From contig NC_030855.1 of the NCBI RefSeq assembly GCF_000208745.1, positions 4,149,172-4,213,171 of the forward strand: DNA of 64,000 nt, given 5' to 3'. Positions 23,601-35,289 of the stretch are shown here, piece by piece. Position 1 is the stretch's first letter, and every line of letters begins with the position of its first letter. Both the position numbers and the translations under genes were made by a program. Below the pieces are notes generated by a model. It did no database searches. It saw nothing but the letters and a program-made list of their open reading frames with translations, and was not told the origin of the DNA. Origin of the DNA: Theobroma cacao. Lineage: Eukaryota > Streptophyta > Magnoliopsida > Malvales > Malvaceae.

Positions 23601-26600
23601 TGTTTAACAGAAGTGAGATTCAGATTTACTCATTGAACACAAACATACAATCGACAATAAGATATGGAACATCTACACTTATGTCTGTAAGTGTTTGAAG
23701 ACAAAGTGCAAACCTTAGATTCTGTAGGCCCCACCATAGGCAGTAACAGAATTTAGTGAAAAAGATGTTGGATGAAACAGTGCCAGATTGTATAGCTTGT
23801 GTGTAGATTCCGTAATTGAAGGGTGATGGTTGATCATGATCATCTATACCAGAACATTTACTACCAAGTATATTTTCACTGACCATTCGCCAGTCTGCGT
23901 AGCCCTGCATATGCTTGTTGCCACAGTACAAGAAATCTATGTTGCACTTTCCACTGCCGATACAAGCATTTCGCCAGCATGTGTCATTTCGCTCTACAGC
24001 CAGTAAGTACCAAAAAGCCCCCACTATCTGCACATTCCATCTCAAAGTAGTCAGATATTTGCTTCAAAACTGTCATACAAAATTGAGCTGGCACTAGCAA
24101 ATTCAGAAAATAAGGAGGAATACAGGGTTCAAAATCAATCAAACATTTTAATCTTCCCAGGAAATTGAGTCAGACCATTGTGCTGACACAAAGACATGAG
24201 TGCTTGTGCTATCAATAGTTAGACATCCATAATGAGAGATCCAGGTCATTGTTGATCAGTTTCATAACAAATTGGGAACACCAAGACTATTGTTACATCT
24301 AAACTTGCCAGTGCACATAAGGAGCAGAAGGTGAGAGTCATATATTGCAAGAATAATGCACTCACTTGGACTTCTACTTACAAACCCTGGGATGTTCAAG
24401 CATCCAGAGTTCTCATGATCCATGGCTGCTTTCTCATTTACTCATGGATCCATTTTCTTTGAAATGGTTTCAGTATAACATTTAAAAAAAAAAAGGGCTA
24501 CGAGTAAGATAAAATTTGACTTAAAAAATATACCAAAAATTACAGGTCATATAATTCTTGCAACACATCTAGATGAGTTCTTAAGTAAAAAGCAGCTGAT
24601 ATATTCTCATCTCTTTTCTCCCTTTTTCTTTTCCCTCTCTCTCTACAGATAAGGTGGAGGCATCCAGAACAGAAGGAAAGGAGAAACAGAAATTATTTAA
24701 CAGCTTGTGCATACCAATTGCAAACAAAAACTTACATGACTAGCAAGCATGTACCATAGCAGATAGTATGCAGCACCAGACCATGCGCCTTCAGCAAAAG
24801 TACCAGCTGTCTTTTTCAGTTCTGAAGTTAATGGTATAAAGCGGACGAACCTAGGGACATACTGAATAAACACAATGAGTAGCAATGCCTGTTTCGTAGC
24901 CCATACCTCTGAACCTTTTGATCTGTGAAGAAATCTCCACACCACAATCTGCAGACAAGAAAGCAGTTAAGGGAGATGAAGCACCATTTCTCTTACTAAG
25001 CGATTCGGAACAGATACAGCTGTATTATGTTATACGTATTAATGCTACATTTATAATTTTACAAGGGAAAAATAGAAAAGAGAAGAAACTATAACCTGTA
25101 GGAAATGTAAGGATTATTTAGCAGGATGCTTATCATATAAACAACTATAATGCTACTTTTACAATGGAAATGTAGACTTGAATCTTTTGGTATAAAAACA
25201 ACATCTTTTAAAGTCATTGCGACTTTTGCATGTGCAGATTAACTTAACAACTTACAATTCATTTTTCTGAAGCATTTAACAATTCAGAGACGACAAAGAA
25301 ATGACAATATTAAGGCCGAACTTTTCGACATATTCAGTAAGTTTCAAGAAAAATGCTCACTTTTACCATGCATTAATTCTGTCTCTGCTAAGAAAGGCCA
25401 ATGGCTTTTTATCCAGTGACATACTAAACACTATGCAACAATTTAAGTTAAGCTTGTCCAAGGTACTATCATAATATCTCTTCAAGACATTAGAATGGAG
25501 TTTTCACGTACAAATTGTTTTTCTCAATAGGATATATGAATGATCAGGATTCATGACTCATGGTAAAATGCAACAATGGAAACGTTCCCTGCTAATTTCA
25601 CATTTTGATCTTTGGAATAAATGTAACAAAGCCTAAAGTGTAGGCAAGAATGCTCAGATCATCAGCATCACTTCTCAACCAGAATCTCTAGGTAAAGATA
25701 TTCTCCAAACAACTAGGAATATCAATCAGCAAATATTGCGTAGTACCAGTGCAACTGGATGATTATACTTCCAAAAGAATTTTATAAGGTAGCTGATTGT
25801 AATTGAATTTTCTAATTGACTAGCAGAACTCTAGATATGTTATAAACATCTAAAGATTGGTGAAGCAAGTAGTTTCTCAAACCTGTGGCAGGGGGAGCAC
25901 AGAAAGAAAATCAACAATGAAGTAACGACTTAAATATCGTGTGGCTATCTGTGCAGGATCTATCACAAGTTCACCTCGTCCAAAAACCCGTGATGATGGG
26001 GCAATATATGCTGTGCGGAACTGGAGACCCATGCGAATAAGGTAGAAAGTATCAATAATTGTCCGAATGGTTGTAGTTGTGACTCCCAACTTTACATCAA
26101 TACCAAGGCAATTTGATACATGATTGAAGATGGGAAGATAGAAAAAAAGTGGATCCACAGCTACTGAAAGAATGCAGGATACAACAAAAAACTTATTCCA
26201 TAACAAAAGAGATCTATCTTGGGGGTCAATTATCATTTTGTCTGACACTTTGAGATCTTCTGGGAACACAGCTCGTGTGACTCCAGATCTAAGAGAGCGA
26301 CCAAATGTTAGAAGTCCTTCCGATCCTCTCTTCATCCCCATTCTAAAAGATTTTGATGCATTCTTCTTTCCACGGCCACCAAATGTCAAGCCCTCTATAT
26401 TAAATCTACATTTCTTCATTACTCCAGTCCCAGATTGCATTGACATTGTGGAGTCTAAATCATCCAACCTAGAGTTAAAACATATGCAACAATCAGGTGC
26501 TAATATAAAAAAATTAATAATAGCCAATAACTTCAACCTCACTATATCATTTACTGAACCATAAATTCAGATAGCAAAGAACTACAAATAGATTGTCACA

Positions 26601-27306
26601 GTAAAAGATAGCCCGCTTTCCCAAAAATTCTTTCATGAGGAAATATCATAACTGTTAGCAATCGTTATCAGGACAATCATATTATATTTAGTTTCATAGA
26701 CTTCACTCTTCTGTTTCACAATGCAACTCACTGTCAACTAACGACCAGTTTTAGTTGATAACACTCTTTTGCATTAGAGATAACCATGAGCACCATTCCT
26801 TTCCCTCCAGAATCATAGTGGAAACCTGCAGACTCTGTCAAAATGCTGACTATTCATAACAGTTGGACTGAAGAAGGATTAATTGTAGTAATTCTCCATC
26901 TTGAGTATAAATGGGGAAGTGTTAAATTTTCATATGAAGGGTAGCCTTTATTCAACAGTACTTGATAATCTAATTATAAAGTTTATGAGGTTGTTAGGCC
27001 TTTCAATTAGATCAAAGCTGCATTCTAAGGTATATGAAAGAAATAACCTTAAGCACAGCCTTCGTGAGAAGAAAGTAATAAAAATTCAACTTCTAAAATT
27101 ACATTTGGTAAAAAAAAAATGATGACACTTTCATTTACATCCACTTATCAACCTTAGCAGGTGTTACAAATACATCAGCTAAAATGTGAATGAAAAACTA
27201 ATAAATCATCTGAAGCAAACAGAAAGCTGTATACTATATGTTAATACCTTACAAATTTCTCCTTCTGACCTCCAATAAGCTGAGACTTGTAAGCACAATC
27301 AAACAT
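20611..27306 (-). CDS. Cyclic nucleotide-gated ion channel, group II (CNGC5/6-like)
   Basis: Seven coding exons on the minus strand: 27306-27248, 26468-25883, 24948-24736, 24027-23714, 23314-23203, 22055-21819 and 21348-20611. They give 752 residues, normal for the family. The short first exon (MFDCAYKSQLIGGQKEKFVR) matches the usual N-terminus of this subgroup. Features in order: basic N-terminal region with RGSEGL; six-helix channel core starting near residue 110; pore segment around residues 380-395 with CLWWGLQNLSTLGQG; C-linker with DSEQWMHHR; cyclic nucleotide-binding domain, with phosphate-binding cassette GDFCGEELLTWALD at 576-589; and a calmodulin-binding IQ motif near 648-663 (WAACFIQTAWRKYSRR). 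The family forms plasma-membrane Ca2+-permeable cation channels gated by cyclic nucleotides and calmodulin. Intron 5 contains a recent tandem duplication. The particular orthologue within group II is not certain. Confidence 0.92.
22097..22983. repeat. Tandem 450-bp duplication inside CNGC intron 5
   Basis: Copy 1 (22097-22546) and copy 2 (22547-22983) are direct repeats with a 450-bp offset, both beginning TAGCTAACATTTTATTTTG and both ending near ATTAATCAAACA. Only a handful of substitutions separate them (for example AATTCACAAAAG against AATGCACAAAAG, and TTCTATAGAG against TTCTGTAAAG). The duplication is recent and changes no exon. Confidence 0.95.
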
Positions 27307-30299
27307 TTTGCACAACTTATTACATATATGCCAACATTGAATCCCGGTTTTGTGGATGTATCTATTATTACATCAACTCCTGTGCAACAAATTTAAAGAA
27401 CAATGAATACAAAAAGCACTGAGGGTAAGTTCCAGCCAATGGAATTGTGATCCTTAAATAAGATGTTAATACTGCAATGCTTTGGGCACCATTGCCAGGC
27501 TAGCTGATAAAAATTGCAGTAAACTGTGGTAAACTTAAGCATAATTTTGTGAGTTTATAGTACAGCGGTGCAATAACCTCAAGAAGATATATTATAAAGT
27601 AAAACAGAATATTAAGGGGCATTAATGAGACAATTGAATTTTCAAAGTTGTATTATATTTTCTAGAGTATCAGCAACAGCATTCTCACCTATTGCTTCTC
27701 TGTAACTTTCAATGGCACATGCATCATGACTTTCTTGATAAGAGATGTTATTCATGCAATCATGTAAAGTATTGCAGTGAAACTTCTGATCTTTAATTAC
27801 AGAACCTCGAAGTCAAGTGTCCTAGACAAGAAAATATTCCCAGCGATCTTTTAGAAGAATAACCCTTTTATTGCAAGAGACTCTGACAAACAAATCATTG
27901 ACTCCAAGAGATGAGGTTTTCACTAAATGTTTGGCAATTGGTAAGCAAGCAGAAATTCAATAAAAGTATAAATAAAATGTAGCAAGGGACCAAAAACTGA
28001 TCCTCAAATGTCTCAACCTTGTCTGTTTAAAGACATACTCAAATGATAATTGACAAATATTACCCCTTAAAATTTTCACTAAACGATTTCTTGCATAAAG
28101 CTCTTTCTGCCAGTCCTCAGCAGTACTTAAACCGAAGAAAGTAGTTCTCCCCTTTGATTCAAGAGCAGAACAAACGATGGAGGTTATCATCAAGAACCAA
28201 GGCAGGGGCTTTTCAAGACACTTAAAATTGAATTTAGGTCTAAACTACCTAAACATAGCTCTAACTTACCATAACAACATCCTGAATAGCAGAAAGAAGG
28301 TTAATCCTCCACATTAATATAGTATGAAGAAGAATTTTGGCATTTTCAATTTCTTCTCAAATTAGGTGCAAAATTGGCCTAACATTTATTCAAGTTTTTT
28401 CCCTGGAAATTGAATCCCAACATCATTATAAATCTATGCCATCTTAATGCATTAACGGGTTATCACTCCTGAAATTCTTAACATTGGGTTTCTAAATTTT
28501 TAAATAGGAAAATGATTTCAGGTTTCATTTGGTGTATTAGGGAAAACCATTGTGAAATGCAGCAAATCTTTTCTTCTTAATTTTACTAGTTTGTGGCACT
28601 CTTTATCTTTTTCCATTTTACAACTATAATTACAAACAACTCTTCATCTTGTAGCACAGTATAGGCACTTGGGATTCATTAGAAGGATGCTGATCTTTAA
28701 AAGAACAGAAAAGACAAATAAAATAAAATAAAATAAATTCCAATTTCATCCATATTGATCGTAGATTTGGTAATATGTGGAGTATTCTTATTCATTCTAC
28801 CCTTTCACATGATCCAAAATTTTGGGAATGTTAACAAAGATTATATAACCAGATAGAACAAAAAATGTAAAAGAAAAAATCTGGTAATCCAAGATAAATC
28901 ATATATAATTCCGAAAGATTATCCGGCTTTTATGCAAGCTAAAAGAAATTGCATCTAACATGGTAAATTGTTAAAAGGAGAAGACATATATGTTACATTG
29001 CATAATATTGTATATGAAATCTTCTAAAAGCAAAAGTAAATTATGTATGAAATAACTTACAGCAATAATTTCCTGGTTGGTGCTATGTTGATACACAATG
29101 TAGGAGGATGATAGATGAAAAAATTAGGGCTTGAAGAAGGCAAAGAATGTGCCAAAAGAGAGACAAAAGTTTGTTTTATGGGAGGCTTGAGAGTTTGACA
29201 GTTATTATGGTTATTGTCCTTCCCAAAAGTTCCATGCAAACACAGGCATGGTTTCCATTCATATCAACATGTGTTGTGCCAAGAAAAAAGGAAAGGGGCA
29301 TTCCATAAACCACCCAATAATACTATTTTAAATGCTAAAATTAATTGATAATGTAACAATAATCAATAATAACTTATAAATAAGTAACAAAATTTTTTGT
29401 TACATTTGAATAAGATCTCAAAAAGAGTAAAAATTCAATTTTGAATCTTGACCCTTTATCAAAAGGACAACATTAATTATAGATTGTTATGATAATATTA
29501 ATATCTACATTACCATAAATATTAAAAGATTTAGGATTACTAAAATTAGATACTTTTGAACTTACATTCCACTTTTAAAACAGTTTAATTTATAGTATTA
29601 AAAAATCTTCTCTGTTACCCAAATAATTAATTAAAACAACCTTTTGGTATAATGCTCCTGTGACATTGCAAGGTATGCTTAATGCGAAAATGGACATTTT
29701 TGAAGGTGCTTGAAGATGATTGTGCGAGCAAAAGGTAAAATGAGGGACTTCATTATGAATTTCCAAGGAAATATCAAATTAATTTAAATACAATTATAAG
29801 CAATAAATCAATTTACTTGAGCTAGCTCAAATATGTAAATACATCAACATAACATGTGTATATATATATGTACCCTTCAACTACTGTTCATCCCCTCCCT
29901 TCTACATAGCTTTGAAATGAGGGCAACTCCAAAAACATATTCTCACAATTAGACTAGACAAAAAGGCTGAAATGTTCAGTATACAAGTAAGCCAGGCTAG
30001 CTCTTTTCCCAGAAATTATTATACCCAAAAGTTTTATCTTGTTATGCAAATTATGTCATCCAATGCTGCCTGCCATGCAACCAGACAATTATGAGTTGCT
30101 TGTACTACTCCACACAAGCTCTTCCCTTGGAGTGCTCCATAATGAGCCATGAATTATTGAGTATGTTGGTTTTATTTCTCATTCCTATCTTATCAGTTCC
30201 CGAGATTCTAAGGATGTATCTGTATACCACCAATTATATAGCATGAAGAAAAGAGGGAAAAGCATTTTGCCATGAGAAATATCCAGCATGGAGTTGTCA
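27307..30299. other. CNGC upstream region; possible 5' UTR exon near 29060-29270
   Basis: No coding gene is supported. On the minus strand, 29270-29059 runs into TTATTGCT followed by GTAAGT, a good splice donor. It could be a non-coding first exon joined to the exon holding the CNGC start; this is inference. The rest is AT-rich and unremarkable. Confidence 0.35.
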
Positions 30300-32231
30300 C
30301 TATAAATCTGGCACATAGTCATGCTCATGCAACAAAGCAGTCAATGAGTGCAATCCATCATAAATAGAGCTTGATCCTGGATGCGTACAATCACCATTAA
30401 TAAAGGCATGAACTCCATTCTTGAGTTCAATCCAGCTACACCCTGGTAGCTTCCTCACATTTTGTTGCCTCATCATATTTCTAACATCCAATACTTCTTC
30501 ATATTTGCCAGCAGCTACATAAACATTGGACATCAATACATAACTACCACAATGCTCAGGCTCAAGCTGAAAGACATGCTTTGCAGCAACCTCAGCCATA
30601 TCTGAATTTCCATGAAGCCGGCATGCTGCCAATAAGGCCCTCCATACAACTGCATTGGCCTCAGTAGGTGATGTTAGTGCCAATTGATAAGCCTCCTCAA
30701 GCTGCCCAGCCCGACCAAGCATGTCAACTACACAAGTATAATGCTCTATGGTTGGAACAACACCATATCTTGACTTCATTTGCCCCAGGATCTGACGCCC
30801 TAGGCTTACAAAGCCACCATGGCTGCAGGCTGACAGGACTCCCACAAATGTGACATCATCAGGCTTAAAATCACTCTCGCACATGAGTGAAAACATATCC
30901 ATTGCCTCACTTCCAAAACCATGCATGCCATAACCCATGATCAAAATGTTCCAGGATGCAACATCCTTATGGCTCATCTTATCAAATACCAAGTAAGCCT
31001 CTCTCATACTCCCACATTTTGCATACATATCCATAATACCATTGTTAATAAGAACATCACCAATATCTTCAGAATTTCCATCTTTTGACAACCCATTAAT
31101 AATCATATAGCCATGAATCACCCTACCATGCATCAATGCTGCCATCTGAGTGCAAGAAGGAAACACAGTGGTCAAAGTGATCAAGTCAGGCCGAATGCCA
31201 TCCCTTAACATTCTACCAAAAAGTCTCAACGTTTCATCATGATCACCACATTGTACATGAACAGACATAATCGAATTCCATGAAAAAATATCCCTCTCAG
31301 CCATCATTTTGAAAATCTCCAATGCTTCACCAACAAACTTACACTTCCCATACATATCAATCAAAGCATTTGACACTGTAATACTTGAATCATACCCCAT
31401 TTTCATGACAACCCCATGAACTGCCCTCCCATTCTCAAAATCCCCTATCATTGCAAAAACCGATAAAACACCCGTAACCGTGAAACTACTCATCTCAACC
31501 CCCTCTAAACACATCTTTCTGAACATTCCCAATGCCTCATCAAACCGCCCAACCTGAGCATACCCATTAACCATAGCATTCCAGAGCACAACATCTCTCA
31601 CAAGCAATTCATCAAAGACTTTCTCGGCATCCTCCGTGAATAAAAACTTCAAATAACACTTAACCAAACCACTACCCACATACAAATCTAAGTCCAAACT
31701 TAGTTTAAACACCAACCCATGTATCTTCCTAACCTCTAAAACCTCCATAATATCACAACAACCTTTAAGCAAACAGGGAAACGTGTATTTATCAGGGAGA
31801 ACACCAAGAACCCTCATTTCCCTGTAAAAGTTTAACCCTTTTAAGGGATCTTCATTTGTGACAAACCCAGAAATTATCGCATTAAAAGAAAAGATATTCG
31901 GGTTTTGAATGGTGGTTTGGAATAAGGAAAGGGCATGGGTCATTTGGTTGCACTTGGAATACATGTTGATGAGGCTCGTGAGGGATGCGGGGGAGGCGTG
32001 AAGGAAGCCATTTCTGAGCATGTAAGCGTGGAGTTGCTTGCCTCCCGTGAGGTTTTTTTGGTGGGAACATGATTGGATAGAGGCAATGCATGTGGAGAGA
32101 GTGTAACACTGTGGTGTGGGTGATGATGAGGAAGAAAATTTGGAAGAGGAACAGCAGAATGGACAAAGCGATTTGGGTTTGTTGTTCCTTTTGTTGATTG
32201 AGGGTTTGGGGAAGATAGCTCGTTTGTTCAT
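30300..32231 (-). CDS. Pentatricopeptide repeat protein, PLS class with E domain (At3g14730-like)
   Basis: An intronless frame of 643 residues. A Ser- and Lys-rich N-terminus, plausible as an organelle-targeting peptide, precedes about a dozen 31-36-residue repeats with the P-L-S pattern. Examples are LINMYSKCNQMTHALSLF, VSNALIDMYGKCKFVGEALE and GIMDMYAKCGSMREAYLVF. The C-terminus carries the E/E+ region (VVWRALLAACRLHGN, YVLMSNVYVAAGKYEEV, GCSWIELKNGVHAFINGD) and ends without a DYW deaminase domain. PLS-class E proteins usually specify C-to-U editing sites in mitochondrial or plastid RNA, recruiting a DYW partner. The order and wording of repeats agree with Arabidopsis At3g14730 as I remember it; the RNA target is unknown. 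The first Met of the frame is taken as the start. Confidence 0.93.
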   Translation of the reverse strand: MNKRAIFPKPSINKRNNKPKSLCPFCCSSSKFSSSSSPTPQCYTLSTCIASIQSCSHQKNLTGGKQLHAYMLRNGFLHASPASLTSLINMYSKCNQMTHALSLFQTTIQNPNIFSFNAIISGFVTNEDPLKGLNFYREMRVLGVLPDKYTFPCLLKGCCDIMEVLEVRKIHGLVFKLSLDLDLYVGSGLVKCYLKFLFTEDAEKVFDELLVRDVVLWNAMVNGYAQVGRFDEALGMFRKMCLEGVEMSSFTVTGVLSVFAMIGDFENGRAVHGVVMKMGYDSSITVSNALIDMYGKCKFVGEALEIFKMMAERDIFSWNSIMSVHVQCGDHDETLRLFGRMLRDGIRPDLITLTTVFPSCTQMAALMHGRVIHGYMIINGLSKDGNSEDIGDVLINNGIMDMYAKCGSMREAYLVFDKMSHKDVASWNILIMGYGMHGFGSEAMDMFSLMCESDFKPDDVTFVGVLSACSHGGFVSLGRQILGQMKSRYGVVPTIEHYTCVVDMLGRAGQLEEAYQLALTSPTEANAVVWRALLAACRLHGNSDMAEVAAKHVFQLEPEHCGSYVLMSNVYVAAGKYEEVLDVRNMMRQQNVRKLPGCSWIELKNGVHAFINGDCTHPGSSSIYDGLHSLTALLHEHDYVPDL

Positions 32232-32776
32232 TTAAGAGGAAAGGATCTAAAGATGAATGCTATCATACGTTTCTTTGCAGTTTGTTTAGAGCCAAATTTT
32301 CAAATGGCAGTTAGGCGGGACGATTCATGGATTCATGCGGAGAGGGCTGCGAATAAATATTCTCATTTTTTTTATTTACAATTTTTCATTTTCTAAGGTT
32401 TAATTAGGAATTTCCTTTTTAAAAAATTTTTTTATAGATATTAAAAAATTAATTTAGTACCTTTTAAAATTTTAATTTTTTTATAAAAGTAATATTCTAT
32501 GATTTTTAATACCAAAAAATGAGAAAATAAATTCATTCAAAATCAATTTAAAATATAAAAAAATGTATGAGTATTAGATGTTTATAGAAGGGAAGAAGAC
32601 ATACTTTTAAAACCTTCAAGAAAATGAATAAATAAAATAGAATGGACTATGAAGGCAATATTACTTTACAATAGGTTAATTATTTAATTTGACACTTGAA
32701 TTATGAAAAATATTTAGTATGGTGCTTTAATTATTTCGTTTATTACTTTTATATATTTTTAATAAATATTCATATG

Positions 32777-32819
<43 letters not shown>

Positions 32820-33200
32820 GACTATATCAAGAATACCACATCACTAAGAAATGAAATGTGTTTTAGGTTTATAAGTATAGGCTTTCATCCACTGAATAGG
32901 TATGTTTTTTAGATTGAAAATGTGAACTCGTGACTAATGGTATTAAAACTTATCAAACTTTATTGATGTGAGACCTCTCATAAGAGATTAGGATCGAAGT
33001 AGCCTCAGATCATGTGTATCCCTAAGTCATCTTAATTGTTTTTAAACACTTTGTTATAATCATGTGTATCCCTAAAAGTCCTCACTTGGAAAAATTACAA
33101 TTTTTTATCAAAAGCTCTATATATTTTTCAGGGATAGTTGGGAGCAACATATTAGCCCCTAACAAAGTTCTTTTGTTTTTTGCCCAAACAATCTCTTTAT
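32232..33200. other. AT-rich intergenic DNA
   Basis: PPR upstream region and AT-rich DNA with no gene seen. It includes the TA microsatellite listed separately. Confidence 0.5.
32779..32812. repeat. (TA)n microsatellite
   Basis: An uninterrupted run of about 17 TA/AT dinucleotides, likely to be length-polymorphic. Confidence 0.95.
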
Positions 33201-33237
33201 TACTCCTAATAGACATTAATGAAACAACATGCTTAAA

Positions 33238-34695
33238 CTAATGAGAATTCTCAAACAACATGCTTAGTTTAATGTAAGGGCTACGTGATGAAAGGTTATA
33301 CACTGAAAACCTACCTCTCCTCCTACTAGCATCATCAACCATGTCCTCTTCATCATTAGCAATGTCTTCAAACTCATTAGAGTCATAGTACTCACTATGA
33401 ATTCCCTCATTCCCTTTTTTTGATGGATTAAATCCATCCCCAACCTGCAATTACAAATACAAGGAGTCCTTCGTCTACTCCTTAAATCTCTTCTGTAATC
33501 ATTCTAAACTTTTCCCTGACAGAAACCAACTCTTCATCCTCACTACCAATCAAATTCTCTTCAACATTTACAAAATAAGCCTTTCCAGCCTCTACTTTCT
33601 CCTCTTCATTAATAAATACAATTTCATCTATAGCATGCTTGATGTAAAATCTCTATTAGATCATGATTTACCATATATCCTACCATATCCAAAAAGCTAT
33701 CATCATCGACAACTGCTCTAAGACCATTAGCAAGTGTACACCTAAGCTTTAAATAATAAATCTTTTTTATGTTTTGATAACCAGCATCCTTACACGTGCT
33801 TAATAACTCAAAATAACTAACCTTGTCTAGGTCAAATGTGAAGTCCTCCACTAAACCATTAACATACTTGAGGTCTTCCCTCCACCAACAAAACCACCGC
33901 CATAATGAAACCTTATGATGCGTAATTGATCATCCATTATGTTCAAAGTATAAAAACTGTCACGATTAGGTAATTTTTTTGAACATAGCGTGTAACAGCA
34001 TCATTTTTTCAACAAGGCGTGTAACAATATCATTTTTAAACATAGCGTGTAACAATAACTTGCTACATGCCATTACTAGTTATCACAGAGAAGCTACACA
34101 CCACTTACAAAATTTATTACATGCCATGTAGAAAAAATATTCAATGGTAACCTTACTAATGACAACTATTAAAGATAGAAAATGAACATGAAAATGCAAG
34201 GCATACCTAACTATTTCTGGTTTAGCAAACGACAAAAAGCTGACGACGACGGTAACCAAAAACAGGCAACGCTTGATAATCTAACGGTAACAGATACCAA
34301 GTTGAACGATGAGATCATAAAGATGAAAACAATCGGAGATAAGAGATGGATCAGAAAAGAAAGAACGCAGAACGTGGATAATTTGGGTCGATGGTGGGAA
34401 AACTAAAATGGTGGAAAATTTTAACAGATAAGAGTAATCAAATAAGGGAAAACAGAGTTGTTTTTACCTGGACAAAACGACGTCATTTGCCAAAAATCCA
34501 ATTCACCTGCCATGTCATAGGCTAAAATCCAAGTCAACATCCATGCATGTACATGGATGCCACACCATCCACCTATCAACTTAGCCCTTAATTGTAAGGA
34601 ATCGAAAATATTTAGACCTTGATTGTTACAATTGAAACGTTTGGCAACTAATTGTAAAAGTGCCTAAATGTTTAGAACCGATTTGAGCATTAAGC
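33238..34695 (-). mobile_element. Fragment of an autonomous Mutator-like element (MULE)
   Basis: Minus-strand reading. About 33934-33870 gives MDDQLRIIRFHYGG, the usual start of plant MULE transposases. After a one-base frame break at about 33870, 33851-33624 gives EDFTFDLDKVSYFELLS and a PB1-like domain. An acidic block follows at 33450-33238 with SEYYDSNEFEDI, as seen between that domain and the transposase core. The zinc-knuckle and MULE transposase domains are missing. The 34430-34695 flank (GTAAAAGTGCCTAAATGTTTAG and similar) resembles MULE terminal sequence. Dead element; ends not mapped. Confidence 0.65.
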
Positions 34696-35059
34696 TTAAC
34701 TTTTTTTATCTTTAACCTACTTTACCTTTTTCATTATTGTGCCTTTATCACTTAAGATTTTTTTATTATCTCACTTTCTCAGTTTCTCTTAACCTTCCAA
34801 CCATTACTATTACCACTTTTCTTGACCTTCCTACTATTACTTTTCTTACTTCCCAATATTTTCTTAAGCTCTCCTCTTATACTCCTCCCTTAGTCTTGCT
34901 CCATTAACTACACAATATTGAAACACACTGAAAATTATCCAATCCCTAACAAAATTTAATAAAAATTCTTTTGTTGTACATATAGAAAAAATTGAAAATA
35001 AAAAGAAAATAATTAGAATAATAAATCTTAATTTTCTTTAAAAGGTTAACATTAATATC
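34696..35059. other. Intergenic, nothing recognised
   Basis: Pyrimidine-rich then AT-rich sequence without a supported gene or repeat. Confidence 0.45.
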
Positions 35060-35289
35060 TAAAAAAGTTCATGAATTATTTAGGAAAATTTAAGTAAACC
35101 TTTATTCTTTTATTATATTTAATCAAACTCTTATATTTTTATTTTGAATCAAATAAACTCAAATATTTGATGGTTGATTAACTGTTATTAGTTAAATGTC
35201 ACTTATTATTTTATATCACCCAATGTTGACGTAATATACTAATATGTTATAGTAAATGATGACGTGATATATTGATGTGGAATGATGAC
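35060..35289. mobile_element. Family A MITE, left half, cut by a solo LTR
   Basis: This resembles the left half of the elements at 10735 and 20010 (AATCAAATAAACTCAAATATTTGATGG, then TGTTATTAGTTAAATGTCACTTATT and a CAATGTTGACG core). It breaks off exactly at the target site of the solo LTR. A matching right half is not found directly after the LTR; similar right-arm sequence appears at 39440-39630. Confidence 0.5.

Noticed and set aside
23626..24045. 139-aa frame starting MRWNVQIVGAF read as a separate gene
   Set aside because: It is CNGC exon 4 extended into introns on both sides; the real exon is 24027-23714.
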